A DNA stretch of 64,000 nucleotides from Cepaea nemoralis (GCA_014155875.1 JACEFZ010006263.1:204001-268000); one strand, 5' to 3'. Positions 10,402-20,617 are shown, counted from the first letter of the stretch. Program-made: numbers and translations. The notes: generated from the sequence alone by a model not told the origin.

Positions 10402-10955
10402 CTAAATTGTCGGAAACGACGGTAGGGTGAGCCGAGAGAGAAGAGGCGGAAGGGTTAGGGATAGGGGCACGAAGTTTGGTTAACTTAGATTTTTTAGCCG
10501 TGGAAAGACATTTATATAAGTGGTGGTTAGTGCTGTTGATGATACAGCGTATCACACAATACAGGAAATAATTACCTGAGGTAAGATGTTTAAGACGTCG
10601 ATCGAGGGTGGAAATACTAGAGCTAATGTTAGACAAATGGCGCACATGGTTGTCGGCAATACAGCGCATGCGAAGGGTTGCACATTTAAGCTCAATTTTA
10701 GATAGACGTCTACTACAACTTGTCGTGAAGAGGGCCCACCGATGGGTGGAATCTAGAAGTGAACCCACGTGGGGTGAGATGAAGCCGTAGGCAGTTCTGC
10801 AGGAAGTTAAAATGGCATGTTGTAGGCGTCTTTTTGTAGATGTTAAGAGCCAAGTCGGTAGCTGTGATTTTAATATCCGTTGGTAGAAGAGAAAAGCAGA
10901 TGATGATGTATGATCTCAACTGTTGGAATAACTGGGGTGAGTCGGTTGAATACAT
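10268..10955 (-). pseudogene. Penelope N-terminal region
   Basis: Minus-strand frames here hold the N-terminal domain that precedes the RT of Penelope-like elements: a hydrophobic/helical start with HFNFLQNCLRLHLTPRGF, then a CIADNHVRHLSN and LDRRLKHLTSG segment and a Lys-rich KKSKLTKL end. The pattern is the usual Penelope lead-in to the RT at 10401. At least two frameshifts separate the pieces. Function of this region is poorly known. Confidence 0.6.
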
Positions 10956-11426
10956 GACGGCAAATGACCGATATGAAGGCCTAGTCGTGAAATGGGGTCA
11001 CCGGGTGTACAGGAGTATGCACAAAGGAAATGGGCGGTAAAGTGGATAGAATAGCCAATGGGAAGGGCAGTAGTGGAGCAGCGTGGCAGATGGTAGACGT
11101 GTAAACACTAATACTAAGCACACAACACACACTGAATGGATTGTAAAAATCGACAAAAGCATGACAGACTATGAGGACGGAACGTAAAACATATAGTAGC
11201 AGTTCGTGGGAATAAAGCGTGGTTAACAAGAATAAAGGGAACTGCGGTAAAACATGAAAAGCAATGAATGAATCACTGAAAAACGAGAAGTAGATTGAGA
11301 GCTTTACCAAAGCACGACTACAAAAACAATGGACGTTGCTGCCAAAGCCTTCGTCAGCACACAACAAACAATCAAAAATAGATTAACAAATACACGTCCG
11401 ACACTACATGAAAGTACAAATGTCAA
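10956..11426 (-). other. 5' region of Penelope copy 1 with hammerhead-like core
   Basis: This is non-coding sequence between the N-terminus of copy 1 and the 3' end of copy 2. On the minus strand 11331-11399 contains CTGACGAAGGC followed by GCAACGTCC, with GGACGT upstream able to pair with ACGTCC. The order resembles a hammerhead ribozyme, known from Penelope terminal repeats, but the GAAA core is GCAA and the base at the expected cleavage position is G, so activity is unlikely. Confidence 0.35.
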
Positions 11427-12382
11427 CTTATCTGTGTCCTAGCTTGAAACGGCTATCCATGGGTGGAATAAAACGGATGTTGTGGTTAACGGGGTCAACT
11501 GACTAAAGGTCAGTACAGCCAGAAACTCGGTGATTGGCTAAGTCAACCGGTGAGGGAACCCGCGCTGGGGGGAATGGGGGTGCGCCCAGGAGAGCGAATG
11601 AAAAAATATGGATGTGTAACTCTGGGGCGATGTAACGGATGCAGTTCGCAATTCCGCACGCCAAGTTCGAAAGGCTGCTGTGGGCAATATGGATGCAGAC
11701 CAACAAGCGTTTGCTATCACAAAGTAGCACAAGTGACGGATGTTTACAACACAATGAGAAGCGACCCCACGCAAACCAACCAGGAAGTCACAGAAAGCAG
11801 AGATAATGCTGGTGTTGACTACCACGTCCTACGAAGGACATGCAACTGGCTTGGAAGTGGACTATACGACTGCGGAGATGGGGGGTGGGGACAAGGGGCG
11901 TAGGGGACTTAAATAAAACTGTGTTGAACATTGAGGCCGTGAGGGTAGAGTGAACCCAACTGGAAGATAAGACGGTTTTCCGATGTCTTGCGATCGCGTT
12001 CGTGAGATGTGCACGGTTTTATCGCCGTAACATGTATGTCGGCAACCCCACAGTGGTCGGAACTTTTGAAGTGTAGGGGTACCGGTTTCTTGGCACCACT
12101 GTCGATATCGGATAAATGTTGTCTAAATCTGTCCGCCAGGCGAGGTCCTGTCTACCCAAGATACCTCATGTTGCAACTTGTGCAGATGATCGCATAGATA
12201 ACATTGCGACTAGTACATGAGAAACCCTCCCGGATGTGGAAAGTAGTCTTAGGGAAAGTCAAACTTGTGGTTTGAAGGACATGTGGACAAGTCTTACAAC
12301 GAGATCGAAGACATGCAGTCGTGCCAGGAAGAAACTTGTGGGATTGGGAATAGAGTGCTATGGACCAGCACATCCTCCAGGT
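11427..12382 (-). mobile_element. Penelope-like element copy 2, 3' part
   Basis: This part is closely similar to copy 1 at 4922-5880: 3' untranslated region, then the GIY-YIG domain (12152-12373 open on the minus strand, with the same VIYAIICTSCNMRYLG core). It ends at 12382 with CAGGT, the left target duplication of the LTR element, and continues at 20072. Confidence 0.85.
12378..12382. repeat. target site duplication, left (CAGGT)
   Basis: The 5-bp CAGGT before the 5' LTR equals the CAGGT at 20072-20076 after the 3' LTR. The intact sequence in Penelope copy 1 (about 5871) has this motif once, giving the empty site. Confidence 0.9.
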
Positions 12383-12925
12383 TGTCAGAATCTCTATGTC
12401 TCCAACCGAGATGCAGGAACATCGTTACGCCCGCCAGGCGAATAGTCCCCAGCCGGGATGCAGTAACATCGTTACGGCCGCCAGGCGAGTACAGGTTACC
12501 TGCCCACAGGTTGCTGGCTGACGCGATCGTCAGCGGTCAGGCAAGGACAAAGCAAGACGCACGCAGTCCTCGTGAAGCCAGTCCACAGGGCAAGCACTGT
12601 GTGAGGAAACCGGCAGACTGCTTGGGAACTCGGACATGACAAGACGTTTGGGTTGAGAAAGGCTTCGTGTAGTTTCTGTGCCCGAAAGTCGAGTGCTTGT
12701 ATATCTTGTGAGATAGACTGTGATGCTGTGGGTTTTGTCTGTAAGTGTACTGATGTATTGTATATGTATAGTAATGATCATCACATGCCAAACTAGATTG
12801 TCTTGCATGTGAATTGTAAATAAATCCATTGAACTTCGTGTCATTGTGTGTCAAGTCCAATCACTTTGTACTTGTACTTGTCTCACATATGTTAGGTCCA
12901 ACGAGCCAGGTTTAAGACCCTGACA
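12383..12925 (+). repeat. 5' LTR
   Basis: The LTR is 543 bp, beginning TGTCAG and ending CTGACA. It contains an internal imperfect direct repeat of about 45 bp at 12407-12495 (ATCGTTACGCCCGCCAGGCG-type unit) and an AATAAA signal near 12822. Open frames on its minus strand are spurious and identical in the 3' LTR. Confidence 0.92.
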
Positions 12926-12935
12926 TGTGTGAACG

Positions 12936-12948
12936 TGGGGGCTCGTCC
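12936..12948 (+). promoter_or_regulatory. primer-binding site, tRNA-Pro type
   Basis: Ten bases after the LTR lies TGGGGGCTCGTCC, complementary to the 3' end (including CCA) of eukaryotic tRNA-Pro. The match to the known tRNA-Pro primer site stops after 13 bases. Confidence 0.7.
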
Positions 12949-13395
12949 TCATTGAACATACTAACGTAAATTACATGCATTTGATTGTTTAAACGTGTAA
13001 AACATCTGTGATTGTAAAACTTATCGCCATTTTGAACTTGTCGTAGTTTGACCTTGTCGCCATCTTGTAAGCATGATGTCTATGTCCTTACTGAATGTCA
13101 TCTTGATGTAAGTGATGTGTCATCATTGTTATAGATTGTTGAAATATATCTAGATTGTATTTGTTAAGTTAGTTGTGGAAAGCAGAAAGTTTAGGAAAGA
13201 AAGTGACTTGTGATTTGAAAAATTGTTGACCGACGACTATTACGACCTACAATTACACTCAACGCCATACAAACCTAATCAAAACTTAGTGACAAGCATA
13301 CACAGCACACAAAGATAGATTCTAATTTATTTCCTCCCAAACAAATTGTAACAAATTGTGTGCCTGATAAATTATTTTCATTTAAACATTCTATC
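12949..13395 (+). other. leader of the LTR element
   Basis: Non-coding A/T-rich leader between the primer site and the gag start; no other signal seen. Confidence 0.5.
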
Positions 13396-15843
13396 ATGTC
13401 TTCATTAAATGACTTCATCGATTTGGGTTTAAAGCTAAAGTTAACTGGTGATGAGTTAACAAAATGGAGTGAAACAAAATATGCTGAACACCTACTAGTA
13501 CAAGAAAAAGCTAGCGAACGCGAAGAAAGAGCAGCGGAAAGAGCATTAAAGCAAGCAGAGGAAGAAAAAGCATCAAAGCAAGCAGAGGCAGAAACAGCAT
13601 CAAAGCAGGCAGAGGCAGAAACAGCATTAAAACGGGCTGAGCTAGAATTAGCTGCGAAAACGAAACAAGCTGAGCTAGAATTAGCTGCGAAAACGAAACA
13701 AGCAGAGTTAGATTCTGAATTGAAGAAGGCAGAAATAGCAGCTCAAAGCAAACGCGAAGAGCTTGAATTACAACTCAAAATTAAACAGCTTGACACCGAG
13801 ACTGCCATAGACAAAGAGTCTAAGAAATCTGCAAGACTGGAAAAAGGAAACCAGTACAAAAAGTATCAAGGTATTGTAAGAAATTATACCTCAGGTGACT
13901 GCATTGCAGCGTTCACCCAGAATTTTGAAACCTTAATGGACCATTATCAGGTTCCTGTTTCTGAATGGAACATTATTTATATGAGGAGTTTGTCAGGTGA
14001 ACCTCTGAAAGTCATAGAGACTATCCCCAAAGACCTCAGAAAAGATTACCACTATCTGAAGTTAAAAATTATGGCACATTTTATGCTAGATGAGGCAGGA
14101 TACAGAGAACAGTTCAGCAAACTGAGTCCAAAATCTACTCAGACGTTCTCTGACTATGTCTCTGTAGTCCGAGACGTATTTACAAAATGGAGTTCAGCAG
14201 CCAAAGTAAATAAAGACTATTATAAGTTAGAAGATCTCATTATCAGGGATAAAATCATCACATCCCTTCCACCAGCATTTTCAAAATTTTTGCTAGAGAA
14301 TGAATGTACGAGTGTAGAAGAGATTGAGAGACGTGGGTCGGCTTACTACTCAGCCAATAAACATTGTTTTGCTAGTGAAGCTACCGATACAAACTTCGTA
14401 GCAGCTGCAAACTATGACAAACCTCGATCAGAAACCTACAATAGGCAAAGAACTTATAAGCCTACTTCTGAGAAATACAATCATTGTAGATTTTGTAACA
14501 CGTCACACCACCAAGGTGAAATGTGCGATAAGAATCCAACATATTTTACATACTTACAGAACTACATAAATAGTCAGGATAAGGAACGTAAATCCTTTAA
14601 AAAGGCACGAAAATGCTTCCTTTGTAAAGCGTACGGCCACTGGCGTCATGATTGTAAAGGAAGGCAAATGACCAAGAAAGCAAATGCCGCCTTATTTGAC
14701 AGTTCATCATCAGATGAAGAACATTCAGAAAAACTCCCTGTGAACTCAGCACAGGCTTTTGACATGTTTAATTCACATAAATGTACTGTTTGTAATACCT
14801 TTTATGAAGATGGCATTTTAACATGCGGCCATTCCATTCCTATTGCCAATGAAGAAGCTAATTTGGTAATAGATTCCAAAGGCAGAATAAACATCCATCA
14901 GGGATATGTGAATGGCAAGCCTGCTACAGTACTTCATGACACCGGAAGCTCTCTTATAGGGCTAAAGAGACAGTTCATAATGCCTACAGACTATACAGGC
15001 AGGCACGTAACATGCAGAACATTCTCTGGAAACATTGAAAAGTACCCATTAGCATGGGCATATATTCAAACACCTTTCCTCACTGGGAAAGTAAAATGCG
15101 CTGCATTTACTAACCCTGTGTGTGATATTATCATTGGTAATTTACCAGAGGTGAATAATATGCCTCATGATATTACATCTGTTTGTATTGATGATAACAC
15201 AACATCATCACCATCACATGTCATCATTGAAAGTATAGTATCACCAGATGAATGTATGGTAGCTAATGGAGCACTAACACTTCATGAATCCATTGACCAA
15301 AATGTTTCATCACCATCTGATATCATTGAATGTGTGAACGCAGTAACCAGATCTACTGCTAGAGTGCAAGATGAAATTAATCAAACTGAGGCTGTAGAAA
15401 TGCTTAGCCTAGTGATACTACCTCCTAAAACCATGAAGGAGAACTTTGTAGCAGCCCAAAAGGCTGATCCTTCAGTATCTAAATATTTTAATCTGATCGG
15501 CCAAAAGCCAAAGGTAACCAAAAATGCAAGATGGCATTGTGCTCTGAAGAATTGCATCCTCACCAGATACTATACCAGAGGTAACAGCACCACAGAGCAA
15601 ACTGTGTTGCCAATTGAATACCGTAAGCAAGCCTTACATCTTGCCCATGATATACCTCTTGCAGGGCATATGGCATACTCTAAGACCAGATCAAGATTAT
15701 TAACACAGTTTTATTGGCCAAGATTCTGCAATGACATTAAGAAATATTGTAGAAGTTGTGATATCTGCCAAAAACTAGTGAAAAAAGGAAAAAGAAACAC
15801 AGGCCAAAATACAAATTACCGACTTAGCCAGTCGACCTTTTGA
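13396..15843 (+). CDS. Gag-protease-integrase N-terminus polyprotein
   Basis: The start is the ATG at 13396; the open frame extends a few codons upstream without an ATG. Residues about 35-150 form a charged coiled coil built from Ala/Glu/Lys repeats (KQAEAETASKQAEAETA and ELAAKTKQAEL, each duplicated). Residues about 155-330 resemble a retrotransposon gag capsid region. A zinc knuckle CFLCKAYGHWRHDC lies near residue 406, with further Cys/His pairs on both sides. The aspartic protease active site DTGSS is near residue 514. The C-terminus (about 745-790) is the HHCC zinc domain of integrase (HLAHDIPLAGH...CRSCDICQK). The frame is lost just before the integrase core, at about 15810. Having IN directly after PR defines the unusual order. 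Confidence 0.85.
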   Translation: MSSLNDFIDLGLKLKLTGDELTKWSETKYAEHLLVQEKASEREERAAERALKQAEEEKASKQAEAETASKQAEAETALKRAELELAAKTKQAELELAAKTKQAELDSELKKAEIAAQSKREELELQLKIKQLDTETAIDKESKKSARLEKGNQYKKYQGIVRNYTSGDCIAAFTQNFETLMDHYQVPVSEWNIIYMRSLSGEPLKVIETIPKDLRKDYHYLKLKIMAHFMLDEAGYREQFSKLSPKSTQTFSDYVSVVRDVFTKWSSAAKVNKDYYKLEDLIIRDKIITSLPPAFSKFLLENECTSVEEIERRGSAYYSANKHCFASEATDTNFVAAANYDKPRSETYNRQRTYKPTSEKYNHCRFCNTSHHQGEMCDKNPTYFTYLQNYINSQDKERKSFKKARKCFLCKAYGHWRHDCKGRQMTKKANAALFDSSSSDEEHSEKLPVNSAQAFDMFNSHKCTVCNTFYEDGILTCGHSIPIANEEANLVIDSKGRINIHQGYVNGKPATVLHDTGSSLIGLKRQFIMPTDYTGRHVTCRTFSGNIEKYPLAWAYIQTPFLTGKVKCAAFTNPVCDIIIGNLPEVNNMPHDITSVCIDDNTTSSPSHVIIESIVSPDECMVANGALTLHESIDQNVSSPSDIIECVNAVTRSTARVQDEINQTEAVEMLSLVILPPKTMKENFVAAQKADPSVSKYFNLIGQKPKVTKNARWHCALKNCILTRYYTRGNSTTEQTVLPIEYRKQALHLAHDIPLAGHMAYSKTRSRLLTQFYWPRFCNDIKKYCRSCDICQKLVKKGKRNTGQNTNYRLSQSTF

Positions 15844-17107
15844 GAAAATATCTGTCGACATAGTGGGCCCTCTGAATCAAGTAACATCCAGAGTGAATAG
15901 GTTCATCATTACCATCATTGATTTATGTAGCCGCTGGTCGGAAGCGATTCCGTTAAAGAACATAACTGCCAATGATATTATGGAAGTTTTCTTCCACATA
16001 TTTTCACGAATAGGAATTCCAGACACTATCCTATCAGAAAGGGGAAGTCAATTTATTGCTGCATCTACTCAAGCTTTCACCAAAATGTTAGGGGTGAAAC
16101 AATGTTTCAATTCTCCATACCATCCTCACTCAACGGGAATCATCGAAAAGTTTAACGGTGATTTGAAGCATATGCTTGCTAAAGTCACGCAAGAACATCC
16201 CAAAAACTGGGACATATATTTGCCCGCTATACTTTTTGCTTATCGCGAAGTCCCACATCCTAGTACTGGATTCTCTCCTTTTGAACTTATCTATGGTGCC
16301 AAACCACGTGGCCCATTGAGTATCTACCATTCAATGTTAACTGAAGCCACCCCTGTACTTAAACCCATATCATCATACGTGTATGATACATCATTGCGCG
16401 AAAGAATCATCAAATCTTGTACTATTGCAAAAGAAGCACTAAAACTATCTGGTGCTACATATAGACAATATGCAGACAAAGGTAACAGGACAATAACGTT
16501 GACACCTGGACAGGACGTACTTCTTCTCTTACCTAGTGACCGACACTTATTGACTGACTCTTGGCAGGGACCATTTAAAGTAATAAGACAGATCTCAAAT
16601 GTAGACTATGAGATTCAAATTAAAGACAAACATAAAATATTCCACATCAATATGCTAAGACCATACTACAACAGAGACAACGAAAAAGACGATACAACAG
16701 CCTGTACAGTGATAATAGACCATGAAGATGACGAAGATAGTGACGAAATTCCAACACCTGCATTAGACACGACAAACTGCTTGAAAGAAATCAAAATAAA
16801 CCCAAATTTAACTCCAGCAGAAACAGACAGTTGCAAACATCTCATACAACAGTACAACACCATCTTCTCCAATAACCCAGGACAAACAGAATTAGTACAA
16901 CACCACATCACGCTCACTTCAAACACACCAATAAAATGCAGACCTTACACCATTCCATTACATTACAAAGAAAACTTACATCAAGAGATCATTAGCTTAG
17001 AGAAAAACAACATCATTAGACGATCCCAATCACATTTTTCATCTCCAATGGTCATGGTACGCAAAAAGGACAACACGATAAGACTCTGTATAGACTATCG
17101 AAAATAA
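15820..17107 (+). pseudogene. integrase core and C-terminal domain, start of RT
   Basis: After a frameshift relative to gag-pro the integrase core continues. The first catalytic Asp is in SVDIVGP (15858-15860). The position of the second Asp is Glu in ILSERGSQF (GAA at 16037). The third, Glu, is in STGIIEKFNG (16145). A C-terminal domain follows (WQGPFKVIRQI...KIFHINMLRPYY, near 16560-16670), then an acidic linker and the first RT block (KCRPYTIPLHY, PMVMVRKKDNTIRLCIDYRK). A TAA at 17105-17107 interrupts the RT; the same frame is open again directly after it. The frameshift, stop and missing Asp make the product non-functional as read. Confidence 0.85.
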
Positions 17108-17137
17108 AATAAAATAACTCTTCTAGATCTGGAACCA

Positions 17138-17929
17138 ATGACCAACTGCGAGGATCTACTGACAGAACTGACAGACTCTAGATATTTTACGAAGTTAGAT
17201 ATGACGAAAGGTTACTGGCAGATAACGGTAGACGAACAGAGCAGACATCTGACAGCTTTTGCCACACCTTGGGGACTGTACGAATGGTGCAAATTACCAT
17301 TTGGGCTAGTCAATGCCCCAGCAACATTCGTACGTATGACACGACTATTACTTGTGGACATAACAAACATTATCTGTTACATGGACGACATTTGTGTTCA
17401 CACAAAGACGATGACAGACCACATAAAGACATTACAGCAGACATTTGAACGAATTAGACAGCACGGACTGACTATGAAGCCGACAAAAGTAGACATAGCC
17501 TATCAGGAAATCTCCTTCTTGGGTTATAGAATATCTAATGGCTTTGTCACGACAGACGATAACATCGTGTCCAAACTACTGAAACTCTCACTTCCGACTA
17601 CCAAGAAACAAGTCAGAAGTGTATTAGGACTATTAAATTATTATAGGCAGTTCATACCAGATTTTGCTGAACTGACAGAAACATTTAAAAACCTACTAAC
17701 GAAAAACCAACCTGAAAAGATTGTAAACAACGAATGCCTAAAATTTGCATTCCAGAAAGTGTTATCTTATTTTTCTGAGAATAGTTTAAAGTTGGCATTC
17801 TCAAATTGCCAAATGTACATATTCCTTTCAGATTACGCACAGACGCGAGCTCCGTGGCGATTGGAGCTGTTCTGTTACAGGAACATGACAACATTCTACA
17901 TCCTGTATACTACGTCTCTAGAAAATTGA
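17138..17929 (+). pseudogene. reverse transcriptase of the LTR element
   Basis: This frame is in phase with the preceding integrase frame, separated only by the TAA at 17105. It has the Gypsy RT blocks in order: FTKLDMTKGYWQI, FATPWGLYEWCKLPFGLVNAPATF, the catalytic ICYMDDICVH (Tyr-Met-Asp-Asp at 17378-17389), FLGYRISNGF and the thumb segment VRSVLGLLNYYRQFIPDF. After about 17800 the RNase H part moves to another frame. It makes DNA from element RNA; here the frame breaks make the copy defective. Its place after integrase is the key structural feature. Confidence 0.88.
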
Positions 17930-18210
17930 AACCAAGAGAACGCTGCTTGGTCCACACCTCAGTTAGAAGGTCTTGCTCTAGTGGTGGGTATAACTAAATT
18001 GTCCAGATTCCTTCTGGGACGGCATTTCATTGTAGTCCGACAATAGTCCATTAAAATTTATTATTCAGGAGTCCCAACAAACCAGATGATAGCGCGCTGG
18101 TCTCTTTTACTTCAGGATTACAGCTTTGAAGTTCGACATATCGCTGGCAGAACCAACACGATTGCTGATCTTTTGTCCTGTTGTCCGAACGACCCAGTAA
18201 GCACTAATGT
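17806..18210 (+). pseudogene. RNase H remnant
   Basis: An RTDASSVAIGAVLLQEHD segment followed by HPVYYVSRKLKPRE is the start of a Gypsy RNase H domain, in a different frame from RT. Downstream pieces (LSRFLLGRHF near 18000; LLLQDYSFEVRHIAGRTN near 18110) lie in other frames with a stop between. The domain is therefore broken at three or more points. Confidence 0.75.
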
Positions 18211-19519
18211 CTGAGTGCAGTGTGTTAGAAAACACTCAGACCAACACAGCCATCAATGAAATTTTTTCAGAAAAGCTGTGTACATCGATGATGTGATGTG
18301 ATAGGGTTCATTCCCACTGTAAATATTGTTTCTTATTTTATTATTAATGTAGTAATCGTCGTGAATAATTGTGTAGTGTGTGGTAGAAAGCGAACAATAT
18401 TAATTGTATATATTATAAAACAAGAACAGTGCCACATGCGCTTTCAACTTACCTGAAGCGAACTAGTCAAGTTATCAGTGGTATCTGCGAGTGGATCATA
18501 TCCAGTGACATTTTAAATCCGTGAACGAAAGTGTGAACTGAACTTTGACATTTACACCACTGCAGTTAATCAGAATCCAGAAGTTTTCCAGCGAAACAAC
18601 GAACACATTAACTATCAGAACAATTTCGCATTGCTACACCAGAGCGGAACAAGTGTGATAGAATTGTTAACAACATCAGCTGTTCGTGTGTGCTTCCGGA
18701 TGATTTGTAAATTTAGATCAAAAGTAGCAGACGATAAACAAAAACCTTAAAAATTTATGACGCTTCTAAAATAATTATGAAACACCAATTTCGAATACAC
18801 AAATTGTGTATTAATATTTTTCGACTAATGTAATCTTAAAATCATATCTTGATTAACTTATTCACACTACCGACATTTTCCCGCTAGTATGGAAAAGCAT
18901 CAAGCTATGACGCTGAGAAATAGAATAATAATTGTAATAGTTTAGAGTTGACATCTTTTCAAATTATGTCCCTTTCATTTTTGTTGTTATTACTTTATTA
19001 CACTAAGGGCGGTAAATTGAAATGTATTCAGAGATGTGTTGTATAAAAATAGCCATTGTGTTGCCAGATGGTCAGCACTCCAAGAGGTCATCAGCTAGGT
19101 ATGGTATAGGGTTACCGAAGTTGTAGACCAACGGAAGAGCTCCAGGCCAAATGAGGTCGGAACTCGAGCGTTTAATACGGCTTATAAAAAGTCGTATTAC
19201 TGTCTTACCCGATGTTTTTTGTTACAAAAAGCATATTATTCAGTTTTTTTTAGAGGTTGCGAGGTAGTTGCATTGTTGCTGGTGCTACCGATCTGACTGG
19301 GTAAATATTGCAACTCAGGTGATCATCCATCGAGAGGATGAAACTTGGAAAGTGGTAAAGATTGAACACCGCATGACTTAACATACAACTTGCATTTCTT
19401 ATGTATTTCTATGCCAATGTACATAACAACAGAAAGGTCGATTCTGACATGGTTAAAATATAAACCCTGTGTCTAGGTAGATGATGCATGAAATATAAAA
19501 TCTTTCATGAATAAGCCCC
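18211..19519 (+). other. 3' non-coding region of the LTR element
   Basis: About 1.3 kb of A/T-rich sequence has no open frame above 60 codons and no envelope-like gene. Nothing else was recognised. Confidence 0.6.
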
Positions 19520-19528
19520 GGGGGAGCG
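19520..19528 (+). promoter_or_regulatory. polypurine tract
   Basis: GGGGGAG followed by CG directly precedes the 3' LTR; a short purine run at the expected plus-strand priming site. Confidence 0.55.
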
Positions 19529-20071
19529 TGTCAGAATCTCTATGTTTCCAACCGAGATGCAGGAACATCGTTACGCCCGCCAGGCGAATAGTCCCCAGCC
19601 GGGATGCAGTAACATCGTTACGGCCGCCAGGCGAGTACAGGTTACCTGCCCACAGGTTGCTGGCTGACGCGATCGTCAGCGGTCAGGCAAGGACAAAGCA
19701 AGACGCACGCAGTCCTCGTGAAGCCAGTCCACAGGGCAAGCACTGTGTGAGGAAACCGGCAGACTGCTTGGGAACTCGGACATGACAAGACGTGTGGGTT
19801 GAGAAAGGCTTCGTGTAGTTTCTGTGCCCGAAAGTCGAGTGCTTGTATATCTTGTGAGATAGACTGTGATGCTGTGGGTTTTGTCTGTAAGTGTACTGAT
19901 GTATTGTATATGTATAGTAATGATCATCACATGCCAAACTAGATTGTCTTGCATGTGAATTGTAAATAAATCCATTGAACTTCGTGTCATTGTGTGTCAA
20001 GTCCAATCACTTTGTACTTGTACTTGTCTCACATATGTTAGGTCCAACGAGCCAGGTTTAAGACCCTGACA
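19529..20071 (+). repeat. 3' LTR
   Basis: 543 bp, the same length as the 5' LTR. By eye it differs at two positions only (C/T near the start; T/G in GACGTKTGGGTT). The ends are TGTCAG and CTGACA. Confidence 0.92.
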
Positions 20072-20302
20072 CAGGTTACGATCCCGCCTGTATGCCACAA
20101 GTGGGGCCTCTGAGAAGACACCGCGAGTGACCAGGTCTGCCTGGAGGATGGGTAGATGCCTCATGAGAATATTCTTGGCAGCAATATAATGAGGATGGTA
20201 GGTAAGTGAGAGAATAGGTCTATTATTACGTGGTTTCGGCCTGGAAGAGAGAGCCTCGGCACGACTAATAGACTGGCAGCGGTGAAGAGCTGTAGACATA
20301 AC
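20072..20302 (-). mobile_element. Penelope-like element copy 2, continuation
   Basis: This resumes after the LTR element with CAGGT (20072-20076) and matches copy 1 at 5872-6105, encoding the linker upstream of the GIY-YIG domain (open frame 19997-20299, minus). Similarity to copy 1 stops near 20302, so copy 2 is 5'-truncated there. Confidence 0.8.
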
Positions 20303-20617
20303 ATAGAAGATCAGCGCATCTCAAAAATAATACGCGAATATATTTTTACTTCCAATTCCAATTCCACTTTTGGTACGAATACCCCATTTCAGCCTTCGTT
20401 TTCCGACATAGCTATGTAGGGTGTCTATGGTGTAACTTGAAGTTTCTATTTCGTATTTTGGGTTGCTTGTTATCAGCTTCCCGGCTTCTGATGGGTTGAT
20501 TGCGTTCGTTCCTGTCTTGATAAGGTTTTACATGTCTGGACAGAGTCGCGCATTTGCTGAGGCCTGGAGTTATTGTGTACCCACCCCGTCATATGGTGCT
20601 GGTTCCGTCAGGGAGCT
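20303..20617 (-). other. LINE sequence downstream of ORF1
   Basis: On the minus strand this follows the ORF1 frame and probably holds the start of ORF2, but no clear domain is readable before the junction with Penelope copy 2. An (ATTGGA)-like short repeat lies near 20350. Confidence 0.4.

Larger units (their letters stand above)
4922..11426 (-). mobile_element. Penelope-like element, copy 1
   Basis: Coding parts on the minus strand run from an N-terminal region (11.0-10.3 kb) through a reverse transcriptase (10.4-8.5 kb) to a GIY-YIG endonuclease (6.2-5.4 kb), the normal Penelope order. The 3' terminal sequence at 4922 (CTTATCTGTGTCC...) recurs at 11427, where copy 2 ends, so the two copies are head-to-tail. 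Copy 1 is interrupted by a LINE fragment with a long TTC tract (9111-9508) and by about 2.3 kb of unassigned sequence (6177-8480). All reading frames are broken. Confidence 0.85.
12383..20071 (+). mobile_element. complete Ty3/Gypsy-type LTR retrotransposon, IN upstream of RT (Gmr1-like)
   Basis: The element is 7689 bp with two 543-bp LTRs (TGTCAG...CTGACA), a primer-binding site, gag, protease, integrase, RT and a broken RNase H. Integrase lies before RT, unlike usual Gypsy elements and as in the Gmr1 group. The LTRs differ at only two positions that I can see, so insertion was recent, yet the coding region has frameshifts and a stop. It sits inside Penelope copy 2 with a perfect 5-bp target duplication. 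No envelope gene: 18210-19519 is non-coding. Confidence 0.9.

Noticed and set aside
11331..11399. Active hammerhead ribozyme
   Set aside because: The GAAA core is GCAA, the cleavage-site base would be G, and stem I does not pair convincingly. It is kept only as a finding on a possible remnant.
12530..12860. 104- and 107-residue minus-strand frames, repeated at 19676-20006
   Set aside because: They lie within the two LTRs and are there only because the LTRs are identical.
18211..19519. Envelope gene in the LTR element
   Set aside because: No open frame above 60 codons and no signal peptide or membrane segment is present.
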